A stretch of DNA of 64,000 bases from Echiichthys vipera. Taxonomy: Eukaryota > Chordata > Actinopteri > Perciformes > Trachinidae. A program made the position numbers and the translations under genes. The stretch lies in assembly GCA_963691815.1 (NCBI GenBank), contig OY829648.1, positions 26,833,917 through 26,897,916 on the forward strand, written 5' to 3'. Positions 22,601 through 31,900 of this stretch are shown piece by piece; the stretch's first letter is position 1; the number at the start of each line of letters is the position of its first letter. The notes beneath the pieces were generated by a model. The model was given only the letters and a program-made list of their open reading frames with translations, had not been told where the DNA came from and searched no databases.

Positions 22601-24614
22601 CCCTCACATTTGGTTAATATTCAATTTATCTTGTCAAAATGGTTTATTGGCTCAGTCTGAACATGTTGAACAGACGGACAAAACAAAAAACTCTCCCGCT
22701 TCAGAGCGCCGCCATGTTGGATCGCATAGAACGCTCACTGAATTCTGATTGGTCGAGAGGACGTATCGCATTTAGGCTAAAAATAGGTTCGGCGCTGGTC
22801 GCGGTTTGGAAAGGAACTGCAGACCATTTTAAACAAGGAAATATAGAGATTTGGCAGAAACACTGATGAAGCAGTGAAAAGGTTCTGTATACAGCAAAGT
22901 GGCATGACAAACTCATTTTTTTAAAATTTGGCTTTTATCTTTTTTTGGAAAAGAGCTCTTCAAATTGTAGTCTGAAAAAGTCTGGAATTTTGAAATGTGT
23001 AGGGACCCTGTATTTTATTTAAGTATAAATAACAAGTAGGTGTAAATTTGTGTTAATAAAGATGTAGACTAGGGAATTCTTGAGCAAATCTCAAGAAGAT
23101 TTGGTCTGGGAACCACCCATTCGTTTTCTCGTATTTGAGGCGTGGTTTGTGATTGCCCAGAGACGATTATTGGGCGCTACGAGTGTCTATCAATGTGTCT
23201 GTAAGTAGCTCATAGCCAGTTGTATAAATGATTCCAGATGACATATGTAGAGCGACAGGCTAGAACACAAGCTTAGTGTCGCATAGACGCCGTCATCATC
23301 TCTCCGCCGCTCCCTGTTCTGTGACTGGTTCCCTCACTGAGGCGAAAATCGGATCCAAGGCATCCAGGCTGCTGAGCAGGGCGAATGGATGTACCCAAGC
23401 TAAACTGGGACAGCTTTATGCTACCTTTGCTTGGTCTGCATGGATGACCAAAAGGCTGGCGTTCCTTCATTTTGGCACTGTTACGGGATCTTTGTGAAGA
23501 CACCTAATGTTTAAATGTGTAATTAATGTCTAAGTGACTTATTTCACCTGCAGCTGTGACAAGAGGTTCTATGAAGCAAAAGACCTCCAGCAGCACATGA
23601 ACAAGCACATGGGCCTGAAGCCGTTCCAGTGCCAGGTGTGCGGGAAGTGCTACAGCTGGAAGAAGGACTGGTACTCTCACGTCAAGTCCCACAGTGTGGC
23701 CGAGCCCTATAAGTAAGTCTACCAGAACTGAAGTACACCCTGTGTTTTTGTTGGCACGGTGCCCGGGACATCCCAGTTTTATTTGTGTCCTCAGGTGTAA
23801 TGTGTGTGGGAAGGAGTTCTTTGAGAAGGCTCTGTTCAGGAGGCACGTGACCAAAGCCACCCATGGGAAGAAAGGCAGAGTAAAGCAGAACCTGGAGAGG
23901 GAGTGCGAGCAGTGTGGAAGAAAGTTCACCCAGCTTCGAGAGTACAGGCGCCACATCAACAACCATCAGGGTAAGGCCCCCAGCGTGACAGGAAGAGTCT
24001 CAATCCAGGTGTGGGACTGTCAGTGGAAGCTTCTTTACATGATTCCTTTTGGTGAGTTTTCTCCCTACCCCTCTCTTCTAGGAGTGAAGCCATTTGAGTG
24101 TCTGACTTGTGGCGTCGCCTGGGCTGACGCCCGTTCCCTCAAGCGTCACGTCCGGACGCACACTGGAGAACGGCCGTACGTGTGCCCCATGTGCCAGGAG
24201 GCCCACATAGACGCACGCACTCTACGTAAACACATGAGCAAGTATCATGGCGACAACCTGCCCGGGAAGATCATGCTGGAGAAGGACACCCTCCAGTTCC
24301 ACAACCAGGGCACCCAGGTTGAGCACGCTGTCAGCATCCTGGCGTCCGAGCTGCCCCCCGAGCTCCGGCCGGCCCAGCAGCCCCCCTCAGAGCAGATAGA
24401 GACGGTGCTGATCACAGAGGAGACGGTGGAGGCCGTGCAGGCCGTGCAGGCCGTGACCGACGGCTCTGTAGCGACGCTCTCAGACCAGGGCATCATGCAG
24501 GTGGTGAACTACGTCCTGGCACAGCAGGCCCTCACAGACCCCAAGCTGGAGGAAGCACCCGAAGTGATTCAGACCATGGAGGTGGAGGTGGCTCACATGG
24601 CCGAGGTCGAGTAA
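16307..24614 (+). CDS. zbtb11: Zinc finger and BTB domain-containing protein 11
   Basis: Nuclear DNA-binding regulator, complete in ten coding exons: 16307-16619, 17331-17587, 17706-17937, 18020-19029, 19939-20271, 20366-20780, 21761-21878, 23554-23712, 23795-23970 and 24082-24614. The joined frame is 3546 nt (1181 aa; human about 1050). Order: MSSEESY start, integrase-like HHCC finger (about 75-120, ending CAHC), acidic run, BTB (about 205-315), long acidic linker with AT-hooks RKRGRPAK (near 522) and KRGRPPK (near 610), then twelve C2H2 fingers. The family match is by remembered human ZBTB11, especially the N-terminus and the BTB segment RLSNQFCD. All introns are GT-AG and phase-compatible. 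From memory, the zebrafish gene is needed for neutrophil development and the human gene is linked to intellectual disability. The extra length lies mainly in the linker. Confidence 0.96.
17331..17587 (+). CDS. zbtb11: zbtb11 coding exon 2
   Basis: Residues 105-190. It supplies the two cysteines of the HHCC finger (ECAHC, 117 and 120), then a run of Glu and Asp, and ends KHELVF before gtatgt. Confidence 0.95.
17706..17937 (+). CDS. zbtb11: zbtb11 coding exon 3 (BTB, first half)
   Basis: Residues 191-267. Encodes NQQRLSNQFCDITLLIEG and the HKAVLAACSEYF helix of the BTB dimerisation domain. The donor is gtgagt. Confidence 0.96.
18020..19029 (+). CDS. zbtb11: zbtb11 coding exon 4 (BTB end and linker)
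   Basis: Residues 268-604. Completes the BTB fold (FLPLLDFAYTS, LARHLLMTEVLQICE). A low-complexity acidic linker follows, with imperfect repeats of the type ETVTLITHS / ETMTVVTHS and an AT-hook, RKRGRPAK. A hAT-type element sits 28 nt past the donor. Confidence 0.95.
19058..19848 (+). mobile_element. Non-autonomous hAT-type element in zbtb11 intron 4
   Basis: Ends are tagggctgca at the left and tttcagcccta at the right, the inverted ends of a very common fish hAT-derived family. Flanks caagcact (19050-19057) and gaagcact (19849-19856) agree at seven of eight bases, as expected for an 8-bp hAT duplication. It is 791 bp and encodes no transposase. An RFX-like X-box (gtcaccgtggcaac, 19481-19494) and a (TA)n tract lie inside. 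Confidence 0.85.
19939..20271 (+). CDS. zbtb11: zbtb11 coding exon 5
   Basis: Residues 605-715. Begins with GTG as an internal codon after the acceptor at 19938. It encodes an AT-hook (KRGRPPK), a variable acidic part and C2H2 finger 1 (CSECGMSF to H), and ends within finger 2 after YKCS. Confidence 0.95.
20366..20780 (+). CDS. zbtb11: zbtb11 coding exon 6 (fingers 2-5)
   Basis: Residues 716-853 plus one base. Completes finger 2 (LCNKEFQYAASLRAHLARH) and encodes fingers 3 to 5 (CDICGKTL, CKACGKTF, CEYCKKSF). A short variable spacer separates fingers 2 and 3. Confidence 0.96.
21092..21646. mobile_element. TIR-bounded non-autonomous element in zbtb11 intron 6
   Basis: Left end ccacttcagaccaaagatt and right end aatctttggtctgaattgg form a 19-base inverted repeat with one mismatch, 517 bases apart. 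No coding capacity. The superfamily is not assigned because no clear target duplication was seen. Confidence 0.7.
21761..21878 (+). CDS. zbtb11: zbtb11 coding exon 7 (finger 6)
   Basis: Residues 854-892 plus two bases. Encodes CNTCGATFHRASALSKHLKKH and the first cysteine of finger 7. The donor is gtgagt at 21879. Confidence 0.94.
22166..22321 (+). repeat. Tandem array, about 34-bp unit, zbtb11 intron 7
   Basis: Four units of the form 'taaataaaagtcatagtatg' plus a taat(a)n spacer follow one another, with a partial fifth. The core gtcatagtatg also appears in the 3' flank at 24985-25065, 25590-25815 and 26607-26735. Confidence 0.85.
22321..23013 (+). repeat. Fish repeat block with 'gtgtaggaccctgt' ends, zbtb11 intron 7
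   Basis: Similar blocks at both ends (tctgaaaaattttgaaatgg with gtgtagaacccctgta, and gtctgaaaaagtctggaatt with gtgtagggaccctgta) are in direct orientation. The interior includes ggtattcagatgtctaatat, shared in reverse with 26750-26850, and a CpG-rich part near 22700-22800. It is probably several overlapping old insertions. Confidence 0.55.
23014..23553. other. Remainder of zbtb11 intron 7
   Basis: Non-coding. Parts (23280-23470) look like a transposon relic, but I could not identify inverted ends or a family. Confidence 0.4.
23554..23712 (+). CDS. zbtb11: zbtb11 coding exon 8 (fingers 7-8)
   Basis: Residues 893-945 plus two bases. The join gives CAHCDKRFYEAKDLQQHMNKH for finger 7, with one extra residue compared with the usual start. 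Finger 8 is CQVCGKCYSWKKDWYSHVKSH. Confidence 0.94.
23795..23970 (+). CDS. zbtb11: zbtb11 coding exon 9 (fingers 9-10)
   Basis: Residues 946-1004 plus one base. Encodes CNVCGKEFFEKALFRRHV and CEQCGRKFTQLREYRRHINNH. The 81-bp intron before it can be read through in frame, but the splice consensus and the finger register favour removal. Confidence 0.95.
24082..24614 (+). CDS. zbtb11: zbtb11 coding exon 10 (fingers 11-12, C-terminus)
   Basis: Residues 1005-1181 and the stop TAA. Encodes CLTCGVAWADARSLKRHVRTH and CPMCQEAHIDARTLRKHMSKYH, then an acidic tail with short repeats (EAVQAVQAV). Confidence 0.96.
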
Positions 24615-24925
24615 ATTTGTGCCAGAAACCAGGCTTTCTACACAGACTGATCACATTAGTTCTCACAGTCTGTATAAAATGTTACAGAATGTAAAAATAT
24701 TTTTTTTTATATTTTTCTGTGAATGTAAATACCACAAGTGAACCATGAGCGGCATATTCCCTGTCTATTCAGCCCATAGCTGTTTGTGTGATGAGTTGTG
24801 TTGCACACATTCACCTTTATGTTCTATGTAAATAACCAGAAACACAGTAACAAGATGAACCGATGGATTACAAATATGATTTTTGGCACTCAGGAGAAAT
24901 AAAGGTAGAAATGAAGAACAACTAC
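24615..24925 (+). other. zbtb11 3' UTR
   Basis: Untranslated sequence from the TAA stop to just past the AATAAA signal at 24898-24903. It contains AT-rich tracts and no other conserved site that I recognise. Confidence 0.75.
24898..24903 (+). terminator. zbtb11 polyadenylation signal
   Basis: Canonical AATAAA, 284 nt after the stop. It is the first such hexamer downstream on the plus strand, so cleavage is expected near 24915-24930. Confidence 0.75.
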
Positions 24926-24984
24926 ATGTATGATGTCATAATGTGAAGAGATGAGTTATTGCTTTTGTGTTTTAGTAAGCCATA

Positions 24985-25065
24985 ACAAAGACATAGTATA
25001 GTATGTCATATAAATGTCCCAGTATGTCATACATACATAGTCTACTATGTCATAAAGTCATTGTT
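24985..25065. repeat. Dispersed 'catagtatagtatg' satellite, fragment 1
   Basis: Irregular units of 'gtcatagtatagtatgtcat' type, related to the intron 7 array. Confidence 0.65.
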
Positions 25066-25079
25066 ATGGAAAAACATGT

Positions 25080-25585
25080 TTACTCTCTGTGTCACAACAG
25101 AACAGTAGGTCCGGACTTTTCAGAGTATTCAGAGCAACAGCTCAACTCTGTCTCCCTGTTGTGACTGGAGAACAGTTGCACTGATATTACTCCTTCAAGG
25201 ACAGGAGGAGTCAGACTAAACACAATCCACATACAGGGCGTCCCGCTGAACTCAACACACCAACAAGAGAGGGTGAACTCCGCCTGCTCAGACTGCCGAA
25301 CTTAGACGTGTTTAATGTCCCGGGACCGAGATGGCAGGGATGAATGCAACGTGACTTAGGTAAGCATAACTTATGTTTAGTCTCCAATAATTATAATAAT
25401 AATATAATATTCCTGATCTGCGTCCTGCATGACTTTAAGTAGTGCTTCAGGAAGACAGGAACCTTGAGATTCGGGATGGTACTACACAACGCTGCACTGC
25501 GGGCGACTTTACGGCTTAATCCCACTTCTCCTCCATCAAGTGTCAGTTTCAGCGTAAGGCATCGAGTCACCTGGACTTTTCACTT
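25080..25585. other. Unrecognised insert between satellite fragments
   Basis: A more complex, GC-richer block splits two satellite stretches. It has an imperfect inverted repeat (gtcacaacag at about 25091 and ctgttgtgac at about 25157) and a gtaagc donor-like site at 25359. No open frame of note. It may be an insertion or a noncoding first exon; neither can be shown. Confidence 0.35.
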
Positions 25586-25589
25586 GTGA

Positions 25590-25815
25590 TAGTGTAATGT
25601 GTCATACAGAAGTCATACTAGTATGTCATGAAAATTAAAAAAAAAAAAGGTCACAGTATTGTATGCCAAAAATAAATTCATAAGGCATGTTGTACTATGT
25701 CAGAACTAAGCTCTAAAAATGTCACAGTATAGTATGTCATTTAAAGTCCTTTAAAAAAGTCCTACTGCAGTATGTCATTTAAAATGTCATATTATAGTAT
25801 ATCATATAAAAGTCA
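25590..25815. repeat. Dispersed 'catagtatagtatg' satellite, fragment 2
   Basis: Seven or so diverged units with cores gtcacagtatagtatgtcat and gtcatattatagtatatcat, separated by short A-rich spacers. Confidence 0.7.
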
Positions 25816-25971
25816 GAGGAGATTGCCATAAAAATGTGAGAACTGAACCTTAGACTAAACTAACTAAAATATATATATTGCTGAAACTCTCAGTAAATGA
25901 TGATGTGGTGAACAGAATTTGAATTGAACACATTTCAACTCCACATTAATTCAAATGAAAATGTGGGTTCT

Positions 25972-26354
25972 GTGGAAGGCAAAGCTCTCGATCTACCGGT
26001 CAATCTTGGTTCCTACCCTCACCTGTGGTCATGAAAGCTGGGTCATGACCGAAAGAACGAGGTTGCGGGTACAAGCGGCCGAAATGGGTTTTCTCAGGAG
26101 GGTGGCTGGAGTCTACCTTAGAGATAGGGTGAGAAGTTCAGCCATCCGTGAGGAACTCGGAGTAGAGCCACTGCTCCTTAGCGTTGAAAGGAGCCAGTTG
26201 AGGTGGTTCAGGATCATCTGGTAAGGATGAACCCTGGGCGCCTCCCTAGAGAGGTGTTCCAGGCACGTCCAGCTGGGAGGGGGCCCTCTGGGGAAGACCC
26301 GCGACCCGACCCCGGATAAGCGGATGAAGATGAGATGAGATGAGATGAGATGAG
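25972..26354 (+). mobile_element. 5'-truncated LINE (non-LTR retrotransposon) 3' end
   Basis: The insertion is flanked by an exact 11-base duplication, atgtgggttct (25961-25971 and 26355-26365). The 25973-26224 frame encodes the C-terminal part of a LINE ORF2 beyond the reverse transcriptase (KAKLSIYRSILVPTLTCGHE, WVMTERTRLRVQAAE, LGVEPLLL, ERSQLRWF). An internal deletion precedes the terminal gcgacccgac...ggataagcgg, and the element ends in a (gatga)n tail rather than poly-A. It is a dead copy. The clade is not certain (I, Rex or a related fish family). Confidence 0.88.
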
Positions 26355-26606
26355 ATGTGGGTTCTTTACTCCCCCTTGTGTCAGCTTGAAGGAAGAGCAG
26401 ATAAAACACTGGCTACTGTCAGTCACAGGTACATGCCATTATGTTCACAGAAACATATCCATTAAAAGTGCTTTAAAGGTTTGTAATGGCAGCAGGTTGA
26501 AATTTGCTCAAAGTCAACATTTAGGTGGTTTCAATGTGGAGTGTAGTACTTTCTATACATTTCCAGACTTCTCTGTCTGCCTGTCTGAAGAAGTCATTGC
26601 TTAATT

Positions 26607-26850
26607 TCTTGAAAAGAGTCATAGAAAAGTGTGTCAAAAGTATGCGCCCCCAAAAGTCACAGTATAGTATGTTGCAAAAGTAAAAAAAAATAAATGCTTA
26701 AATCAGTCGTAGGATAGCCTGTCTAAAGCAGCCATGGTAGAATGTCTTGATGTTCCTACACTTTTCCAGACTCAAATTTCCAGACTACTCTGAGGAGTTT
26801 TGGGCCAATATTAAACATCTGAATACCAATTGTTAGATGCTTATGTAAAC
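26607..26850. repeat. Satellite fragment 3 and reversed 'ccctgtgtagg'-family repeat
   Basis: 26607-26735 has diverged gtcacagtatagtatg units. 26750-26850 carries cctacacttttccagactca and aatattaaacatctgaatac, the reverse of parts of the zbtb11 intron 7 block. A further end (tgtgtaggaaccctgta) lies near 27396-27412. Confidence 0.55.
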
Positions 26851-27510
26851 AAATGCTTTTGAAATCAAACTTTTAACACGTATGTTCGATTCTGACTGGC
26901 CTTTTTACATGTACGTATTGTAGCTCATATAAGTGAATGAACTCCAAACCGAGACATGTTCAACGCACAGCATTTTATTCAAGCTGAATGTTTAAAGAGT
27001 TCATTACTGTGAACCTGCAGCACCTGCAGCACCTACAGACAGGAACAGCACGGATGGACCTACAAAACTACAAAACACAAGTCTGTGCTTCATTGGCTTT
27101 AGATGGACTAAACACACTGTAAATAAATAACATAATGTTAAACTAAATGTAGACGACACATAAGGAACAATGTCAGTAAATGACAATCGCAGTAGCCATG
27201 GTAACCTGACACCATTCTACAGCCAGCTTGATTAGTTTCGTATCATCAACAGGTCGGCTACGTTTTGATTTGTATACATTGATATATTTTATTCTATAAA
27301 GGGTGATAATAGTCTTAATAATACTCTTTTCCCTTTTCCCATACTTATCCAGAACTGGGAATTACTTAAATTAAATGCCATACTTTTCCATACTGTGTAG
27401 GAACCCTGTAGATATATTGAGTTCCTTTATTCAACCAACTTTTAATGAAGTCACACTTCAAATAATTGGACACAAAGGAGTGTAAACATGCAATACAGCA
27501 AGTATGGATA

Positions 27511-27516
27511 TTTATT
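27511..27516 (-). terminator. tp63 distal polyadenylation signal
   Basis: AATAAA on the minus strand (plus strand tttatt), about 1.18 kb after the stop. Confidence 0.6.
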
Positions 27517-28235
27517 TCAGATTTATAACAAAATACCCTCGGTATATTGCAACATATTTACAGTACATTGTACAAAAACATGAAAATGCAGATGGTCTCT
27601 GCTGTGTTATAATGCTGGCTACTTGAGACAAGGCTGATCATGGGCAATGGGCAGGTGTAGGCTACACACACACACACACATACACACACACACACACAGA
27701 CTGCATCTCCTTTGAGTTAATACAAACATTGTTCTTACTGGTAAGGCTAATATTCACATCAGTATGCTTTGTTCCATGATGACGATCATGCATTTTCTTT
27801 AGGAGGACTTTCAAAAAAAGAAATCTATACAAATATATATACATGTCAATCAGGTTTTGGCCAGATAGCAAATGAAATAAACCTCTACCAAAACATGGTT
27901 CATGAATAAAAGTAAAAAAAGGTGTGCTAGCGCTCCACTGCAGAGCAAACACCTGCTCTTTAATGCAATCACAACCACTTTTGCACTACAGCAAAACAAG
28001 AACAAACACAAAGGGACATCAGTCATAGTATTTTAAACACTGGGTCAAGAGCATTAGGCCTATATATGGCTACAACAAATGAATGACCATCTGTCACTTA
28101 AACACATACTTCACAAACTGACTTAAAAATGTAATGAGTTGGTCTCACAACAGACGTAAAAAAGCAAAATATAGAAGGTACAGCAGAAAAACAAATTGCC
28201 CATCAATTGACATAATACTTCTGACAGGAAACATT

Positions 28236-28242
28236 TGAAATG
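28236..28242 (-). promoter_or_regulatory. miR-203 seed site, distal
   Basis: Minus strand CATTTCA followed by A, an 8mer-A1 type match to the miR-203 seed. It is present only in the long 3' UTR form. Confidence 0.6.
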
Positions 28243-28517
28243 TATACAATCAATGCTGACTTCTGCCACAAATGAAAACCAGTGTACTTGACTAACTTGG
28301 AAAAAACTTAAAAGTCTATTACAAATTAAAATACATTTTTGCAGAAATAGAAGCCCTAATAAGCCCTCTAATGCCAGTTTTGTTTCCAGTCATGCTCTAA
28401 CATGGGAATGAATCTTGGACATTTTAAAAAAACTCAAAGCAATTTTGAAATCCTCAGCATTTCTTAAGTGCTCTCAAGAAATTAGAACATAATAAAATGC
28501 ACCTTTGCTCAACACCG

Positions 28518-28523
28518 TTTATT
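28518..28523 (-). terminator. tp63 proximal polyadenylation signal
   Basis: AATAAA on the minus strand, about 175 nt after the stop. Use would give a short 3' UTR lacking the distal miR-203 site. Confidence 0.45.
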
Positions 28524-28652
28524 TCTCCTCTGCGATAACGAGAACCAGAACAATAATGAAAATAAGTGCACTTCTATTTGAATATGAATTTTGTTCTCAG
28601 CAGTATGTGCACGGATACCAGCTTTCCAAAAGAAATGTTCCAACAGCAGGCG

Positions 28653-28659
28653 TGAAATG
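28653..28659 (-). promoter_or_regulatory. miR-203 seed site, proximal
   Basis: Minus strand CATTTCAC pairs with bases 1-8 of miR-203, 38 nt after the stop codon. Repression of p63 by miR-203 through 3' UTR sites is established in mammalian skin. Confidence 0.65.
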
Positions 28660-28696
28660 AGAAATGGGAACATCGAGAGCAAGACGGGGGGTCGTC

Positions 28697-28993
28697 TTAC
28701 TCTCCCTCCTCCTTGATGCGCTGCTGTTTGTTGCGGCGAGAATCCAGGTCGAAGGAGAAGTCAGACCACTCGTCGCGCGGCGGGAAGGAGATGGTCTGGC
28801 GCAGGGTGAAGCGTACGGCGTCAATGACGCGCTCGCCTCGGGCCTCGGAGGAGCCCATGCTGACAGTGGAGGCCCCGCTGGTGGTGCGCACTATGTGGGG
28901 AGGTGGGGAAAAATCCATGGCCTGTCGATGCTCCATGATGCCCTTCCAGATGATGTGCTGGAACTCAGCAGGGATCTTCAGCCTGGACAGGTC
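28697..28993 (-). CDS. tp63: tp63 exon 14 (SAM end and inhibitory tail)
   Basis: Residues 574-671 and TGA: LSRLKIPAEFQHIIWKGIME, SSEARGERVIDAVRFTLRQT, then RRNKQQRIKEEGE. The last 60 residues are close to human. Confidence 0.98.
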   Translation of the reverse strand, partial: DLSRLKIPAEFQHIIWKGIMEHRQAMDFSPPPHIVRTTSGASTVSMGSSEARGERVIDAVRFTLRQTISFPPRDEWSDFSFDLDSRRNKQQRIKEEGE

Positions 28994-31900
28994 CTAATGG
29001 TCATTACACAGGGGAGCGTTAGTATTCGCAGGGGGAGGGGGAGCCACTCTTCTCTCTAACCCATCATATGACTGGTGTTGGATAGGCAAGGGCTCACCTC
29101 CATGTTATAGTTCTCAATCTGGTAGATGTTGGTTAGGCCTTGTGCTGTGAAGTAGTCCAGGCAGCCTGCGCAGCCCAACCGTATAAGGAAGCTGTGGGAG
29201 GAAGAGAGGAGAGGAGCTTTAGGAGCTGGAACAATCAAACTGCTGCTGCTCACAGAGTTCATTTTACCAATGTACTGACTCTGGATGTAAGACTTTACAA
29301 GGCAGTGCTTGTTCACTGGGTTTATCAAAGTTTCACACTCAAGTTATGTAAGAAAGTTTTGGCCCAAAGGGGGGAGAGAGAGGGGACCCAAGTTTAACCC
29401 AGGCCGCTGTGGTGGTATATGTTGAGCTACAGGTGGGCCCCATTATGTTGGAAAATTAACCCAAAAATTAGACCAATTGTATGACTTTTTAGATTAAAAT
29501 GGTTACTGGCAGCAACCTTATTCTGATTTAACACATGAACATGCACAATTTCAGATGTTTATGTGAAATTTCAGGCCTGCATGGTTATCGTTAAAGATTA
29601 TATGTATATATGTGATGTTTGTCTGTGTAAACAGAAGAATATTGTGAAAGCATAGAACTGCAAATTCTACATATTTCTAAATGTACAGGACAGCCATAAA
29701 TACGCCATTAAAAATATGTTTGGAGAAGGGCTGAAGAGACTTTTTCTCTCCAGCATTTGAACACTAATGTGCAGGTCGAGGCAGAAGGAGATGGGCCTTT
29801 GCACTCAGGGCTCCTGGACTCTGGAACAACCTCTCAGTAGAGATCATGTTCTTTTAGTTCCAATGATATATGCGTAGCTAACTTTATTTTAATCTCATTC
29901 ATATTTTACAGCACTATACATTTCTTGGTGTTATGTCTCTTCATTAGTTGTTTTGTGCTACCTAATTTCTTATGATGATGGATTTCAAAATGAATTGAGG
30001 GAAAAAAGAATATGTAGATGTGTCCACTGTGGTTTGATGAGGTACCTGGAGATGCTGCTGTCCATTGGGTATGGAGGAGGGGGAGTACAGTGGGAGGAAG
30101 GCACCAGGGGTAGCTGTTGCTGCAGTGCGTGTGTGGGGCTCAGTGAACTCATGTCGTTCATGGGGATGTGAGTGCCCATCATAGGAGTCACTGCAGAGAC
30201 AAAAGGAGCTACTGTGAGCTTTGTGGTTTTTTTTTACTGCTCTGGGTTTTAGAGATTATGTAATGTCAACTGAAACACATGGCAAGGGTGGGGTGGGGGC
30301 GAGGGGGGCATGCAGAGGTTACTCTCAACATGACACATAATGCATCATAACAGGTCCTGCGGGAGAGTCTCACAGGGATCACATTCTTTTTGAGGAGGAA
30401 GCTTTCTATCAGGGGGTGGGGGTTGAGGTGGGGGGGACTGAGAGGTGTTCAGGTCCCCTCCTGCCTGCCCGGACATGCAGTCTTTATAAGTATACAATAA
30501 GCCCTGGAGCAACGGGACGAGGTAGAGGGGGGTGGGGGGCAAGGCCTGAGATAGACAGGAAGAGAAACAAAGGGGCACACTTACTGTCAGTCAGGCCTCC
30601 AGTCATGCTGGATGGGGTGAGTGTGTTACGCTGCTGGGGGTTGATGAGCTGGCTGACAGAGGGCAGCTTGTTGACTTTTCCGTGAGTTGGGGAGCAGGAG
30701 CCGTAGGAGGGCTGAGACGGCATTGAAGTCCTGGGTCGAGAGAGAGGAGGGTATAGGCCGTTACAATCATCGAGGGTTGGTCTGGAAACAACAATCATTA
30801 TTTTGATTAACATAACAGATAATTGCATTTGATTATATAACTGACATTAAATTGGGTCCATACAGAGGGTTTCCTCCGATTAAATGGGGACCAAACCTAC
30901 AAGGGCCCGCATAGTTTTTTATGCTCAGGTAGAAACCACGGAAGCAGTTCTGGGCCCAAACTTTTGGGCCAGAAACCTGAACTTCCACCGATTTTTTTTT
31001 ATCTACGCATGTGAGCTGAATAGATATCTAGAAGATGGCGGTCATACACACAATGGTACACAGCTCATACATTGTTCATAACATTACACAGACTAAAAGC
31101 CTGAACACGGCGGCCCAATAGGGTACGGGCAGAGAATTAAAGCTCTAGTACTGACCACATACTTCGACGACAAAAAAGTAGAGCAGTAAAAGAAAAGGAC
31201 AGGGTTCAAGCAAAAAAAGAGAAGCTATTTATTATGTTCTGACAGACAAAAGTGCAGCAGCCACAAAAATAACAAAACAATCTGTTTCAAACAGAATGGT
31301 CACGGAGGCAAACGTTCACATCTGCTCTGTACATCACAGATCTGCAGCTCTCCCTATTAAAATACATTTTATTGAGGAAAGTTCAAAACAAACACGCAAA
31401 CAAAACTGTCCCGCAGTGACTTTATAAAACATGACCAGCATTAGCAAAAAAGTTCTCTCAATAATAAAGTCTCTCCCCCCCAATACCCCACAAGATATTG
31501 ATGTTGTGAGTCCAGCTCTCATGGCGATGCAGATGTAAAACGATAAGCTCTGTAGGTCAAGTAAGATAGAAAACAGACGTTTAAGCTTGGTTCCTGTCCA
31601 ACTTCAACCATCATAAAAGGTTGAATGGGACGAACGTTTTACAAACAGACTATGCAACAGAAAACATTAAACAGGGGTGGCCTAAATAAAGTGTCATCAA
31701 AAAAGGCAGCCCTACAAAATATACTTTTCTCGGACACAAAGAGTGCATGCAAATCAGTTACACATGATATTCTATGAGTTTCAGTGGCCACTTCAGTTTT
31801 GTCCAGCATGTAGGGCTACAGCCTACATGTCACACTGACAATAATGGCCGAATAAAATGAAGAGATAAAAACACAAAGTTTCAGTGTCACATCCTCAGTG

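Larger units (their letters stand above)
27490..28696 (-). other. tp63 3' UTR (alpha/beta forms)
   Basis: Untranslated sequence after the TGA at 28697-28699. Two AATAAA signals on the minus strand define a short (about 190 nt) and a long (about 1.2 kb) form. Two perfect miR-203 seed matches and a (CA)n tract at 27665-27698 lie within it. It is AT-rich and free of obvious transposons. Confidence 0.7.

Noticed and set aside
23694..24614. Single 306-codon frame through zbtb11 exons 9-10 as one exon
   Set aside because: It reads through two introns with good splice signals; removing them restores the normal finger spacing.
25319..25364. Short ATG frame before a gtaagc donor-like site
   Set aside because: The frame stops after a few codons; no second exon could be linked.
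28664..29059. 131-codon plus-strand frame opposite the tp63 last exon
   Set aside because: It is the antisense of a strongly conserved tp63 exon and crosses its intron; no homology of its own.
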